DNA from: Streptomyces misionensis
GTDB lineage: Bacteria > Actinomycetota > Actinomycetes > Streptomycetales > Streptomycetaceae
Direction of reading: 5' to 3'
Length of the DNA: 64,000 bases
Assembly: GCF_007896895.1 (NCBI RefSeq)
Contig: NZ_VOGW01000170.1
Coordinates: forward strand, 1-64,000
How positions within the stretch are numbered: the stretch's first letter is position 1; each line of letters begins with the position of its first letter. The notes under the pieces are model-generated. The model was given only the letters and a program-made list of their open reading frames with translations, did no database searches and had not been told where the DNA came from. Of the stretch, positions 44,666-54,949 are shown piece by piece. The position numbers and the translations under genes are program-made.

Positions 44666-46016
44666 AGCCAACCTCCTCACGGCATGAGCTCACACGGCCC
44701 GCGCCTACGGGGCTCCTGACGGCCGCACCGGTGTCCACGGCCACCAGCGGTTCGGCGGGGCTGGGATGGATCAGCTCCAGAACCCAGATCCCGACCCCGA
44801 CCAGCGCGATGACCAGGCCGAGCCCTGATACGCCCAGCCACCCCACCAGCGGGTACAGCGCCATGGTCAGCGCCGAGGCGACGGTGGCCCCGGCGAACGC
44901 GGACACCATGAGGGCCGTCGTCACCCGGCTTCGGGCGTGCGGGACCCGGCGGTAGATCGCACTCTGGTGGCTGATCAACAAGGACTGCTGGGCGAGGTTG
45001 AGCGCGATGATGCCGGCGGTCAGCGCGATCAGGCCGACTGGTCCGCCCATGCCGGCGACGGCGAGCACGGGCCAGCTGGCTGCCAGCAGGATCAGTCCGC
45101 CCGTGGTCACCCGGCGCCCGTGTCCGCGGTCGGCGAGCCGGCCGGCCTTCGCCGCCGCGGCGGCTCCGACGACCCCGGCCAGGCCGAACAGGCCGATGAC
45201 GGCGGGGCCGAACCCGTACGTCGGGCCGGCCAGCAGGAACGACGACGCGGTCCACAGGACGGTGAAGCCGCCCATGCCGACCGCCGCCAGGGCCATGCGC
45301 CTGCGCAGCAGTGATTCGGTACGCACCAGCGCCAGCACCGAGCGCAGCAGCTGCGGATAGGTGGTGTTCTCCGACCGTGGGACGGGGCGCAGGACCAGAC
45401 GCAGGACGACCGCCAAGGCCGCCATCAGGACCGCGGCGAAGACGAATACCAACTGCCAGTCGCCGATCTGGGCGAGCACTCCGGCGACGGTACGCGCGAT
45501 CATGATCCCGATCAGCAGCCCGCTCGTCACCGTGCCCACCGCCGACCCGCGCTGATGGTCTGGTGCCAGTGACGCGACCATGGGCACCACGATCTGCGCC
45601 ACCGCGGAGGTCACCCCGACCACTGCGATCGCGACAAGCAGCAGCCCCAGCGACGGGGACGCCGCCGCGCCGAGAACAGCGAGGGCACTCAGGCCCAGCA
45701 ACGCAGTCACCAGGCGGCGCCGTTCCAGCACATCGCCCAGGGGAACCAGCAGGGCCAGCGACAGCGCATAGCCAACCTGCGAGACGGTGACCACCAGGCC
45801 GCCGGCTCCCTGGGACACTCCGAGTGCCTTCGATATCACGGGCAGCAGCGGCTGGGCGTAGTAGATGTTCGCCACCGCCGCGCCACACACTACGGCCAGC
45901 AGCAGCACCATCGCCCGGCTCAGGGCTGGAGGGCCGACGCCGGGCTCGTCCGCGGCCTCCTCGTGAACTGTGCGAGGGCGCATCGCGCCACTCGGCTCGA
46001 ATTCTGGATCGTTCAT
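44658..46016 (-). CDS. MFS transporter, 12-helix (YnfM/AraJ-like)
   Basis: 452 aa: VCGAAVANIYYAQPLLPVIS is the classic first helix of the group, followed by SQVGYALSLALLVPLGDVLE (motif A region), and LIALTAGIIALNLAQQSLLI in the second half. About 12 hydrophobic helices. Substrate unknown. ATG before NDPEFEPSG chosen; an ATG 27 bases upstream is possible and neither has a strong ribosome site. First gene of a two-gene operon with the dehydrogenase. Confidence 0.9.
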   Translation of the reverse strand: MNDPEFEPSGAMRPRTVHEEAADEPGVGPPALSRAMVLLLAVVCGAAVANIYYAQPLLPVISKALGVSQGAGGLVVTVSQVGYALSLALLVPLGDVLERRRLVTALLGLSALAVLGAAASPSLGLLLVAIAVVGVTSAVAQIVVPMVASLAPDHQRGSAVGTVTSGLLIGIMIARTVAGVLAQIGDWQLVFVFAAVLMAALAVVLRLVLRPVPRSENTTYPQLLRSVLALVRTESLLRRRMALAAVGMGGFTVLWTASSFLLAGPTYGFGPAVIGLFGLAGVVGAAAAAKAGRLADRGHGRRVTTGGLILLAASWPVLAVAGMGGPVGLIALTAGIIALNLAQQSLLISHQSAIYRRVPHARSRVTTALMVSAFAGATVASALTMALYPLVGWLGVSGLGLVIALVGVGIWVLELIHPSPAEPLVAVDTGAAVRSPVGAGRVSSCREEVGCA

Positions 46017-46273
46017 GCCGTAACCCTGGCCACGCTCGCGCATGAGCGTCAAGTTATTTCGGATTGCTCGATCCGAAAGTGGGGAAGCGCACACCGAAAG
46101 ACGGTCCCCGCTCGGCGTGCACGGCCCTGAACGCCACGCTGGCTCTCTGCTGGTCGGCGAGGAGGCCGGTGTGGCGCGGGAAGCTGACATCCCATCAGTC
46201 TGCGGCGGGCTCCGGCTCGGGTTCCGGGTCCTGGGGGACGGGGTTGCGAGCTGGAGGCGGCTGCCCATATTCA
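46017..46273. other. Intergenic region upstream of the MFS operon
   Basis: No supported gene. The MFS promoter should lie here. Confidence 0.4.
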
Positions 46274-46622
46274 GCCGCACTTCGCCATGCGGAGATCTAC
46301 GGCGCTGATCCACCCCGACATCCCGTGCCCCGACAACGTCGGCTACCTCTTCGACGACGGAGCCCTCTACCACCCCGGAGACGCGTACTACGCGCCCTAC
46401 GCTCCCGTACGCACCCTCCTGCTGCCGACCAGCGGCCCGTGGACCAAGCTCGGCGAAGCCGCCGACTACGTCCGCACCGTCAAGCCGGAGCGCGTCATCC
46501 AGATCCACGAGCTCATGCTCAGCGACCTCGGCCAGCACTCCACCGCCAACCTTCTCGGCGAGAAAGGCTTGACCGGCATCCCGATCACCTGCCTTGAGCC
46601 CGGCACCAGCATCCAGCTGTAA
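46274..46622 (+). pseudogene. C-terminal part of an MBL-fold hydrolase, frameshifted
   Basis: HAEIYG in one frame is followed in another by LIHPDIPCPDNVGYLFDDGA, YHPGDAYYAPYAPVRTLLLP and GEAADYVRTVKPERVIQIHE. This is the second half of a UlaG-like beta-lactamase-fold hydrolase (YHPGDAY and QIHE are metal-site parts). The first half, with HxHxDH, is missing. Confidence 0.8.
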
Positions 46623-47079
46623 CCACAGGGAGCGGGCATGCGTTTCGCAACCATCCGGTCGCCTGCTCCGGCTCGGGAAACGCCCGGAGGCTGAGCGCCC
46701 GCATCGCGGAGGTCTGCCGCTTCACCGCCTGCGTGATGGCCGGGTCGCCCGGCGACGGCCGGATGGCCTGGCGGTGTGCCTCGATGGCACGGTGGTAGCC
46801 GTCCGGCAGGGTCCGTCGCTGCACCGGCGCGGCGGGCATGGTCGGCGGAGTCGGGCCGGCGGCCGCCGTGGCGGGGCCGGTCTTCGCGGGTGCAGGCGCC
46901 AGGACGCGCAGCGTGCGGACGGGCACGACCTGCTCAGCTTCCATGCTCTGCAACGGGTCTCAGCCCGCAGCGGCCATCCCTGGGCCCGGGCGGCGTCGAA
47001 CAGGCGCAGATGTCGGGGTAGGGGAGCGTGGGATCGTCGCAGCCGGCTGCGGATCGTCGCGCGGCTGGCGCGGTCCGGG
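46623..47079 (-). pseudogene. Unidentified gene remnant(s)
   Basis: Reverse-strand reading gives RRTLPDGYHRAIEAHRQAIR and KRQTSAMRALSLRAFPEPEQ, which look like genuine Streptomyces protein but match no family I can name. The sequence is cut by the IS256 element on one side. Confidence 0.4.
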
Positions 47080-48453
47080 GTCTGTCAAACGAACGGTGTA
47101 ACCGGGGTGGTTGCGTTACTGGCGGGCTGCTGAGAGCCGGCCGTCGAAGGTGATGTCGAAGGCGTTCAGCGCGGTCTTCCAGCGCATGGTCCAGCGGGCC
47201 TGTCCTCGGCCGGTGGGGTCCAGGCTCATGATGGCCATGTAGACGCACTTCAGGGCGGCCTGCTCGTTGGGGAAGTGGCCGCGGGCTTTGACCGCCCGGC
47301 GGATGCGGTCGTTGACGGACTCGATTGCGTTGGTGGTGCAGACGATGCGGCGGATCTCGGTGTCGAACCGCAGGAACGGAGTGAACTCCTCCCAGGCGTT
47401 CTCCCAGAGTTTCACGATCGCCGGATACTTCCTGCCCCAGGCGTCGGCGAACTCGGCGAACCGTTCCAGGGCGGCCTCCTCGGTCGGCGCGGTGTAGACG
47501 GGCTTGAGGAGCTTGGCGATCTTGTCCCAGTCCTGGCGGGCGGCATAGCGGAAGGAGTTCCGCAGCAGGTGGACCACGCAGGTCTGCACGATCGTCCTCG
47601 GCCAGACCGTCTCCACTGCCTCGGGCAGGCCCTTGAGCCCATCGCAGACCAGCATCAGCACGTCGTTCACGCCGCGGTTCTTGATCTCGGTGAGGATGTG
47701 CAGCCAGTGCTTGGCGCCCTCGCCGCCGTCGCCCGCCCACAGGCCCAGAATCTCCCGCGGCCCTCGACGGTGACGGCCAGGGCCACGTAGATCGGTCGGT
47801 TGGCCACCGCACCGTCGCGGATCTTCACGTGGATGGCGTCGATGAAGACCACCGGATAGACGACGTCGAGGGGCCGGTTCTGCCACTCGGCCATGCCATC
47901 CAGGACCTTGTCGGTGATCGTGGAGATGGTCTGACGGGAAACCTCAGCGCCATAGACCTCCGCGAGATGGGCCTGGACCTCACCGGTGGTCAGGCCCTTG
48001 GCGGCCAGCGAGATGACCATCTCGTCGACGCCGGTCAGGCGCTTCTGCCGCTTCTCGACGATCTTCGGCTCGAAGGAGCCGTCCCGGTCGCGGGGCACGG
48101 CTATCTCCACCGGTCCCACGTCCGTCAGCACGGTCTTGGCACGTTTGCCGTTGCGGGAGTTGCCGCCGTTCTTGCCCGCCGGATCGTGCCTGTCATAGCC
48201 GAGGTGGTCGGTGATTTCGCCCTCCAGGGCGGACTCCAGCAGCCGCTTGGTCAGCTGCTGGAGCAGACCGCCCTCGCCGGTCAGCTGCAGGCCCTCGGCC
48301 CGGGCCCGGCTCACCAGCTCGTCGATCAGCTGGTCGTCCACGGCCTTCGCCGACCCAGCCGCTGCCGACTCGGCAGCCTCGTGCTCGGCCACGTTCTCAC
48401 TGGTCATCGATGCATCTTCCATGATCGGGAGTTACACCGAACGATTTACAGTC
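47080..48453 (-). mobile_element. IS256-family insertion sequence
   Basis: Imperfect terminal inverted repeats of about 24 bp: GTCTGTCAAACGAACGGTGT at the left and GACTGTAAATCGTTCGGTGT as reverse complement of the right end. The 8 bases outside each end do not match, so the usual target duplication is absent. It holds one frameshifted transposase gene. Confidence 0.85.
47116..48422 (-). pseudogene. IS256-family transposase, frameshifted
   Basis: The first half has GYDRHDPAGKNGGNSRNGKR, VPRDRDGSFEPKIVEKRQKR and VVFIDAIHVKIRDG (first Asp). At about 47758 one base is missing between VTVEG and REILGLWAGDGGEGAKHW; the second frame then gives VLMLVCDGLKGLP (second Asp), TCVVHLLRNSF and TTNAIESVNDRIRR (Glu). 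All catalytic residues survive but in two frames. Full-length IS256 enzymes are single proteins, so this is a mutation, not a programmed shift. Confidence 0.88.
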
Positions 48454-50436
48454 CCCGTCTACGCAGTCGACGCGGCCGGCAACGTCTCCACCCAGCAGCA
48501 GTACCAGTTCACCGCCCTCGGCCACACCGGCAAGACCTACACCAGCCTGAAGGACGCGTTCAACAACACCGCTGTTACCGACAACGCCAGCCAGGCCGCC
48601 GCCGACGCCGACGGTGTCGGCGCGACCATGTCACTGCAGGACCTCAAGGCCGCCGGCTGGCAACCCGGCGGCAAGATCACCGTAGACGGCGCCACCTTCA
48701 CCCTGCCGAACTTCGCCTCCGCCTCCGGCGACAACGTCATGGCCGCAAACCAGACCATCCAGATGAGTGGCAGCGGACGCGCACTGGTCTTCCTCGGCTT
48801 CTCCACCTACGGCTTCATCAGCTCACAACACGCCGAGGACGACTACTCCAGCCCCGCCATCCCCGACGGCACCTCGGTCAGCGGCACCGAATGCACCCTC
48901 GGCAACGGGCAGTACGAAGACTGCCGGGCCGGCGGCCCCTACGGCTCCCTCACCTACGCCGACGGCAGCACCTCCGCCTACCACCTGACCGTCCCCGACT
49001 GGGTCTACGGCTCCAACGACCTGGCCGTCGTCACCCTCCCCCACCGAAACCACACCAACGGCACCCAGGAAACCCGCTCCACGAACATCTACGCCTTCGC
49101 CATCCCGCTCAAGACCGGCGCAACACTCAGCTCAGTCACCCTGCCCGACCTGAGCGACGCCGCCCGGCAATACGTCCCCGGCCTGCACCTGTTCGGCATG
49201 GCCCTGTGTGACACCACCACCGCGCCCGGCAACGCGAAATGGACCGGCGCCTGGAACTCCCCCAACGAAGGCGCATTCAACTACGAGAGCACCGACTACA
49301 AGAACCAAACCTTCCGGATCACCGCCAACCCGAGCATTGCCGGCTCCAGCGCCCGTATCCGACTGTCCAACGCCCTCGGCCGCACCCCGCTGACCATCGA
49401 CCACACCACCATCGCCACCCAATCCTCCGAAGCCGCCCCCACCGCAACGCCCAGCGACCTCACCTTCAACGGCGGCAGCAAGACGGTCACCATCCCCGTC
49501 GGCGGCGAGGTCTACAGCGACCCGACCGCCTACACCGCCACGCCCGGCAAAAACATCATGATCAGCCTCCACCTGGCCAATGACGTGCCCTACCTCGTCC
49601 AACACAGCTGGGCCGGCGCAGCCACGCAGTACGTCAGCGCCGTCGGCTCCGGCGACCACACCACCGACACCACCACCACCGCCTTCACCGGCACCGGCAC
49701 CTTCTGGGGCTGGTTCACCAACATCGTCACCGGCATCGACGTCACCGCCACCGGCAACCAGCCAACCGTCGCCGTACTCGGCGACCACCTCACCGACCCC
49801 TTCGCCGACGTAGCCAAAGCAGACCTCACCACACCCCGTCTCTCCGACGACCTCGCCACCGCTCTACGGACCAACGACCAGCAGATACCGGACTACGGCG
49901 TCGTCGCATCCGGCATCGAGAACAACCGCCTCGCCGCCGCACAAGCACAAGGCGGACCGGCCCTGCTCACACGGCTGGACCGAGACGTCCTCGCAGAACC
50001 GGGCATCACCACCGCCATCGTCGACGAGGGTCTCAAAGACATCACCGCCGGCACCGACGACACCGACCTCGAACAGACCTACGGCCAGCTTCTGGCCCAA
50101 CTGCGCGGCTGGGGCATCAAGATCGTCCTCACCACCCTCACCCCCTGCCAGGGCTACGCCTCCTGCACCACCGGTGCCGACGCCAACCGGACCGACACCA
50201 ACACCTGGATCACCGACCAGGTCGACTTCACCACACCCACCGTCACCTGCCTGGACGCCGAGGCGGCCGTCGCCGTCCCCGACACCACAAGCCAGGCAGA
50301 CCCCACGCCCCTGATCCTCAACGCCGACACTGCCCCCAACGACTTCGACGCCGGCGATCACATCAACCTCACGACCGACGGCTACAAAGCCATCACCGAC
50401 ACCATTGACCTGACCACACTCGGACCAGACAACTAA
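48454..50436 (+). pseudogene. 3' part of a giant secreted protein, cut by IS256
   Basis: About 660 codons in frame with no start of their own: PVYAVDAAGNVSTQQQYQF, LKAAGWQPGGKITVDGATF, FTLPNFASASGDNV, YHLTVPDWVYGSNDLAVVTL. The same block order occurs in the middle of the 2054-aa protein at 18338-24502, so they are paralogues. The end is an SGNH-hydrolase-like domain: GDHLTDP where GDS is expected, and DAGDHINLTTDGYKAI with Asp-x-x-His-like spacing. No LamG domains. An ATG inside the IS256 end lies in the same frame, so a shortened leaderless product is possible. Confidence 0.8.
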
Positions 50437-50731
50437 GCCAAATCATCACAAATAGGCTCCCGCGCCGACACGACGCGGGAGCGCTCGACGGCCACAGTCA
50501 CCACTGCGCAGATCACCGGGACCTGCCCGGAGTGCCCGGGCTGACCGCCATTGCCTTCGTTCCGGTCTCCGTACGGCTGGCGCATCTTCGTCAGCCGGAA
50601 CTGCTCCTCGACAGCAACGGCCGGCCCGCGTCGAGTACGCCATCTATCAGGTTCATGGGCGGTTCGTGCACGTGACCGCCCTGTACGACGCCGAAACCCT
50701 AAGGCGGCAGCTCGGCGCCTGACCCCGTAAG
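50437..50731 (+). pseudogene. Short C-terminal gene fragment
   Basis: VEYAIYQVHGRFVHVTALYD then AETLRRQLGA and TGA (ending near 50722). Reads as the tail of a real protein of unknown family. Upstream bases are degraded. Confidence 0.4.
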
Positions 50732-50908
50732 CCAATCGGCGTCGGCACCGTCGGCCTGAGCGCCACGGCTGGTTGGGTGGCCGGTGCTCACCTGCCAGCG
50801 CTCACAGCCGTCGACGGGATCGAGCTTCGCGCGCTGGCGGCGAGCTCCCAAGCCTCGGCTAAGGCCGCAGGAGCGGCCTATGGCGTACCCGCGTACACGC
50901 CGATGTAG
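50732..50908 (+). pseudogene. N-terminal fragment of a Gfo/Idh/MocA oxidoreductase
   Basis: IGVGTVGLSATAGWVAGAHL, PALTAVDGIELRALAASSQA, AKAAGAAYGVPAY, then a stop. This is the first beta-alpha-beta unit of the Rossmann domain. The remaining 300 residues are gone. Confidence 0.7.
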
Positions 50909-50968
50909 CCGTCGTCTCCGCCGGGCCAAGTCTTGGGCGAGGTGAGGGGCCGGCTGACCGGCCGCCCC

Positions 50969-51000
50969 GCCGAGCCCCGGCGCTACCGCCGGGGCTCGGC
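50969..51000. terminator. Hairpin terminator for the GH31 gene
   Basis: Perfect 13-bp inverted repeat GCCGAGCCCCGGC / GCCGGGGCTCGGC with a 6-base loop, 9 bp after the stop of the reverse-strand gene. Confidence 0.85.
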
Positions 51001-51008
51001 CGTCTGCC

Positions 51009-54000
51009 TCAGTGGTACCTGACCTCCAGCGGACGGTGCACCGACTGGGCCGGTGCGGTGACGGTCAGGGTCCGCGAGCCCGCATCGAAGGACCAGTGGG
51101 CTGCGGAGACCCGCCGCCCGTTGACGAAGACCTGCTTCGGCGCGTGCGCGTTCATGAAGGAGACCGTCCACGCGCGGCGGGAGACCTGGCTTTTGAACGA
51201 TCGCGACGCCGGGGCAATCGAGACCGTGTGGTTCGCGCCGTGCTCGGCGTAGCGGATCGCCGTCGTGGCGCTCTGCCTGCTGTCGGCCGTGGTGCCGTTG
51301 TCCTCGTACAGGCTCGTGGCCCCCGGCGCGCCCTGCGCGACGGTGACCGTCGCCTCGGTGAGGGGGTTCTGGACGTCATTGGCGACGTTGCCGGTGCGCG
51401 TCGTCATGATGCCGCCCGACTTGATGAAGACGGGCATCGAGTCCAGACCCGTGGTGATCTTCTGCGTGGTGCCGCCCGCGAACGTCTTGCCGGTGAAGTA
51501 GTCGGTCCACGAGGAGCCGGCCGGGAACCAGACGGACGTCGTGGCCGATTCGCCGGGCGTGGTCACCGGGGCGACCAGCACGTCGGGGCCGTAGAAGTAC
51601 TCGCTGCCCGCCGTCGCGTACGCGTCCTGGCTCTCCGGGTACTGCACGTAGGTCGGCCGCGCTACGGGGGTCCCTGTGCGGTTGGCCTGCTCGGAGAGGC
51701 TGTACGTGTACGGGACGAGGTTCTCCCGCAGGTTCAGGAACTTCTCGGCGGACGCGTCAGAGGCCGGGCCGTACTGCCAGGGCAGCCGGTCGGCGTGGTT
51801 GCCGTGCAGGCGGTCCACCGGCTGGAAGGTGCCCAGCTGCACCCAGCGGGCGTACAGGTCGTCGGGCAGCTTCGTGGTCCCGGGTTCCGCGCCCTTGGCC
51901 TGGGTGCCGTCGTTGTTGAACCCGCCGATGTCGTGCGACACGTTGGACAGGCCGGTGGACGCCGACTCGCCCGGGGTGTAGCCGACCTCGAACTTGAGGG
52001 TGGCCCAACTGGACGTGGAGTCACCCGTGAAGTGTGCGGTGGTGCGCTTGTCGGCCCACGGCCCTGTCGGCAGGCCGTGCGGGTTGTAGTTGCCCTGCGG
52101 CAGCGCCCCGAAGGTGCGGGAGAGCGCGAAGGAGCGCTGGCCGTTCTTCGCCGAGTCGTCGGCATACTGCTGGTTGATCCAGGCGTCAGGCGTCACCCCG
52201 CCGAGGGACGAGACGGACCCGTCGCAGCACCAGTCGAGCCACCAGACGTCCACGCCGGCCTCGTCCATGGGCTCGTGCAGATCGAAGTACGCTTTGAGCT
52301 GGTCGGGGTCGCCCCAGTCGAAGGTGTAGGTGTTGTTGCCGCTGTCCTTCAGCTTGCCCTTGGCCGTGGCCTGCGCCTGGGCGAACCTGGGGTCGTCACC
52401 GGAGATGCTCGGGTGGATGTTGAGCGAGTTGTGCAGCCCCTGCGCGGCCGACCAGTCGAAGAACGCCTTGGGGTCTGGGAACTTCTCCGGGTCCATCTCC
52501 CAGCCGTCCCAGGTGCTGGGCGACTTGAAGTCCGTGTCGGTCACCAGGATATCGAGCGGGACGCCGTCCTTGCGGAACTTGGGCAGGATGGTGTTCTCAT
52601 AGTCCGCGGCGCTGCGGTCGTAGTACTCGGAGTACCAGACGCCGTACGCCCAGCGCGGCAGCAGCACGGAGGGACCGGTCAGAGTGGCGAGGTCGGCCAA
52701 GCCCTGCTGGTACTCGTGTCCGTAGCCGAACACGTACCCGTCCTGGTAGCCCTTCCCCGCGTGGTCGCCCCGCTGCGTGACCTTATGAGTGGAGTTGTCG
52801 AAGATTGCCGAGGCGGTGTCGTCGAGCAGCGTCCAGCCGTCCTGGTAGAGCAGGCCCGGCGTCGTGGGCGCCTCACCGTTGACGCCGTCGAGGCTGCGGC
52901 GGTACCCGCCGAGCGGCGCGTGCGGGGAGAGCAGCGGCGAGGTGCGCGAGGTCACCGCCGCGGTGTCGAGGTTGACGCGGCAGCCGTCATCCTCCGGGCA
53001 GCCGACGGTCACGTCGTTGGCCCCCGCGGCCAGGTGCACCGGCACGGTGGCGGTGCGCCAGGCGTCCCAATCGCTCGTAGCGGGCAGCGAGGCCTTCACG
53101 GGGACGCCCGCGCCGGCCTTGACAAAGATGTCACGGGCGGCGCCGCTCGCGTCGCCGTTGGAGTACCGAAGCTGGAGGGCGTAGTCGCCGGCCTTGGGCA
53201 CGTCGACGACGTGCAGCGTGTCCCGCGCGCCCGAGGACTCGAGCCCGGCAACGAACCCGCGGCCCGAGTAGCCGTTGTGGTCGGACTTGAGCGCGGCGGA
53301 ACCGCCGAGGCCCGCGGTCTCGGCCTGGCAGATGGTGGCGAAGGAGCAGTCCTCGACCGGTGGCGTCACGGGGTCCGGGTAGGGCGCTCCCGGCGTCAGG
53401 ACGGCAAGGTTGTCAAGGTTGACGTTGCCGGAGTCGGCCGCGGTGCGCGCGAAGGTGACGGTGTGGGTGCCGGCCGACAGGTTGAGCGTGACCGACGTCG
53501 TGGACCAGGTGTCCCAGCTCGCGGTCTTCGGGAGCGTCAGCGTCTTCGCGGCGCCGCCGTCCGCCGACACGCTCAGGGTGCGGTCCTCGTCGCCGCCGTC
53601 GCCGCCGACGGCGTTCGCGTAGCGGGTGGCGACCTGGTAGGTACCGGCCTTGGGGACGGTCACGGAGAAGGACAGGGAGTTGCCTGTCGACTGGAAGCCC
53701 GCCGCGAAGCCGGAGCCGGTGTAACCGGAGTGGTCCATGGCGACGCCGACGCCGTTGAGGGTCGTGTCCTCTGCCTCGCACCGCGTCCCGATGGCGCAGA
53801 CCGGCGCGTTGGGCCAGGGAGCGGCGGTGACCGACTGCTTGCCAGCCTTCTCCGTCACCTTCAGGTTGTCCGCGGTGAACTTCCCTGAGCCGACCTTGTA
53901 CGTCAGCGTCATGGCGCTCGTGCGAATGGTCAGCTCGCCGTGGCGCGTCGACGACGTGAACGGGGTCCTGCCGAACGTGTCGCGGCCGAGGGCGTTGAAG

Positions 54001-54239
54001 GTCGCCGCGTCGACGAACTTCGCGTCCCCCGCGTACTCGGTGCGTATGAGCGTCGAGGAGAGTACCTCGAACCGGGCGTCGCCCGAGACGACCTCAGAAC
54101 GCGCGGCGCTGTGACCGCGAGCCGCTTGCGCGCCTTGCACTGCCTGTGCGGGGTACCCGGCGGCCCCCAGGGCCACCAGAACGCCGGTCACGGCAGCGGC
54201 CGCCGTGAGGTTGCGACGTTGTCGCCATCTGTGAGTCAT
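51009..54239 (-). CDS. Secreted GH31 glycoside hydrolase with two carbohydrate-binding modules
   Basis: 1076 aa. Signal peptide RNLTAAAAVTGVLVALGAAG. An N-terminal beta region is interrupted by two CBM35/CBM6-like modules (CEAEDTTLNGVGVAMDHSGY, and CQAETAGLGGSAALKSDHNG). The GH31 barrel follows: LLPRWAYGVWYSEYYDRS, VDVWWLDWCCDG with the nucleophile Asp (about 667), and HFTGDSTSSW with the acid/base Asp (about 736). A C-terminal beta domain closes it. GH31 enzymes act on alpha-glucosides, alpha-xylosides or related sugars; the 'D..D' pair is intact. ATG with AAGGAG about 14 bases upstream. Confidence 0.92.
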   Translation of the reverse strand: MTHRWRQRRNLTAAAAVTGVLVALGAAGYPAQAVQGAQAARGHSAARSEVVSGDARFEVLSSTLIRTEYAGDAKFVDAATFNALGRDTFGRTPFTSSTRHGELTIRTSAMTLTYKVGSGKFTADNLKVTEKAGKQSVTAAPWPNAPVCAIGTRCEAEDTTLNGVGVAMDHSGYTGSGFAAGFQSTGNSLSFSVTVPKAGTYQVATRYANAVGGDGGDEDRTLSVSADGGAAKTLTLPKTASWDTWSTTSVTLNLSAGTHTVTFARTAADSGNVNLDNLAVLTPGAPYPDPVTPPVEDCSFATICQAETAGLGGSAALKSDHNGYSGRGFVAGLESSGARDTLHVVDVPKAGDYALQLRYSNGDASGAARDIFVKAGAGVPVKASLPATSDWDAWRTATVPVHLAAGANDVTVGCPEDDGCRVNLDTAAVTSRTSPLLSPHAPLGGYRRSLDGVNGEAPTTPGLLYQDGWTLLDDTASAIFDNSTHKVTQRGDHAGKGYQDGYVFGYGHEYQQGLADLATLTGPSVLLPRWAYGVWYSEYYDRSAADYENTILPKFRKDGVPLDILVTDTDFKSPSTWDGWEMDPEKFPDPKAFFDWSAAQGLHNSLNIHPSISGDDPRFAQAQATAKGKLKDSGNNTYTFDWGDPDQLKAYFDLHEPMDEAGVDVWWLDWCCDGSVSSLGGVTPDAWINQQYADDSAKNGQRSFALSRTFGALPQGNYNPHGLPTGPWADKRTTAHFTGDSTSSWATLKFEVGYTPGESASTGLSNVSHDIGGFNNDGTQAKGAEPGTTKLPDDLYARWVQLGTFQPVDRLHGNHADRLPWQYGPASDASAEKFLNLRENLVPYTYSLSEQANRTGTPVARPTYVQYPESQDAYATAGSEYFYGPDVLVAPVTTPGESATTSVWFPAGSSWTDYFTGKTFAGGTTQKITTGLDSMPVFIKSGGIMTTRTGNVANDVQNPLTEATVTVAQGAPGATSLYEDNGTTADSRQSATTAIRYAEHGANHTVSIAPASRSFKSQVSRRAWTVSFMNAHAPKQVFVNGRRVSAAHWSFDAGSRTLTVTAPAQSVHRPLEVRYH

Positions 54240-54560
54240 GGAACCCGGTACTCCTTCGGTATCCCCTGGAGGGGGTACTTCGCCTATGCTGACAACGATG
54301 TCAAGAATCGGGGAAGCGGCAGCCGGGGCGCGCACACCGAGGTGCGGGAAAGGGCGCGAGCGCGTCTCGAAGTGCGGGTACAAGTTCGGCGGTTGCCGAC
54401 GGGACACGTTGTCCGAGCCATCCGCGACCGCCCCTCGACCGGCACCGGTACCTCAGATCATGTTCCTTTCAATATCAACCCACCGCGCCACACTTCGTCA
54501 ATGCGTCGGCGCGGCCGGGTACCGGCGCAAGCCGCACGCAGATGACCGTTCTCCGGCCAG
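54240..54560. other. Promoter region of the GH31 gene and spacer
   Basis: The rest shows no supported gene. A 9-base repeat GGGGAAGCG/GGGAAAGGGC-like purine-rich stretch is unremarkable. Confidence 0.35.
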
Positions 54561-54820
54561 CTCCTGAAAGACCCTGAGCTGAAGCAGATGATGACGACCT
54601 TGGTTCTCAAGGGTCTGCCGAACTTCTCCTACGGCCTGGGACTGATGAAGATGACGTCGTCGTGCGGCACCGAGGTGTGGGGCACAACGGCGGCATCCAG
54701 GGCTCCATCCCGTAGACCATGGCGACGGCGGACGGTGAGCACCTGCTGTCGCTGAACCTCAACGGCGACTGGAACGTCCACGGACAGCGGGTCGTCGACA
54801 GCGAGTTCTGCGGCGCCTGA
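54561..54820 (+). pseudogene. C-terminal fragment of a serine beta-lactamase-like hydrolase
   Basis: LLKDPELKQMMTTLVLKGLP, YGLGLMKMTSSCGTEVWG, then after a one-base loss HNGGIQGSIP, a TAG, then TMATADGEHLLSLNLNGDWN and SEFCGA. The HNGG (HTGG-like) box is the KTG-equivalent motif of class C/D-Ala-D-Ala peptidases. The catalytic SxxK half is missing. Confidence 0.8.
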
Positions 54821-54843
54821 CCCGCGAGAACATCCTTCCCGAT

Positions 54844-54885
54844 CGGATCGGCCGCGGTGGCTGCTTCGCCACCGCGGCCGATCCG
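54844..54885 (+). terminator. Hairpin terminator after the beta-lactamase remnant
   Basis: Perfect 17-bp inverted repeat CGGATCGGCCGCGGTGG / CCACCGCGGCCGATCCG with an 8-base loop. Confidence 0.85.
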
Positions 54886-54949
54886 GCGGATTCACCGGAT
54901 GTGACGCTTCGCCCGGAAAGCATCCAGGACATGGTCCGTCACGCACTGA

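Noticed and set aside
47740..47780. Programmed frameshift in the IS256 transposase
   Set aside because: IS256 enzymes are made from a single frame and no slippery heptamer with a downstream structure is evident; a one-base deletion explains it.
51012..53888. Open 958-aa forward frame
   Set aside because: Antisense of the GH31 gene; Arg/Gly/Val-rich, no start site, no family.
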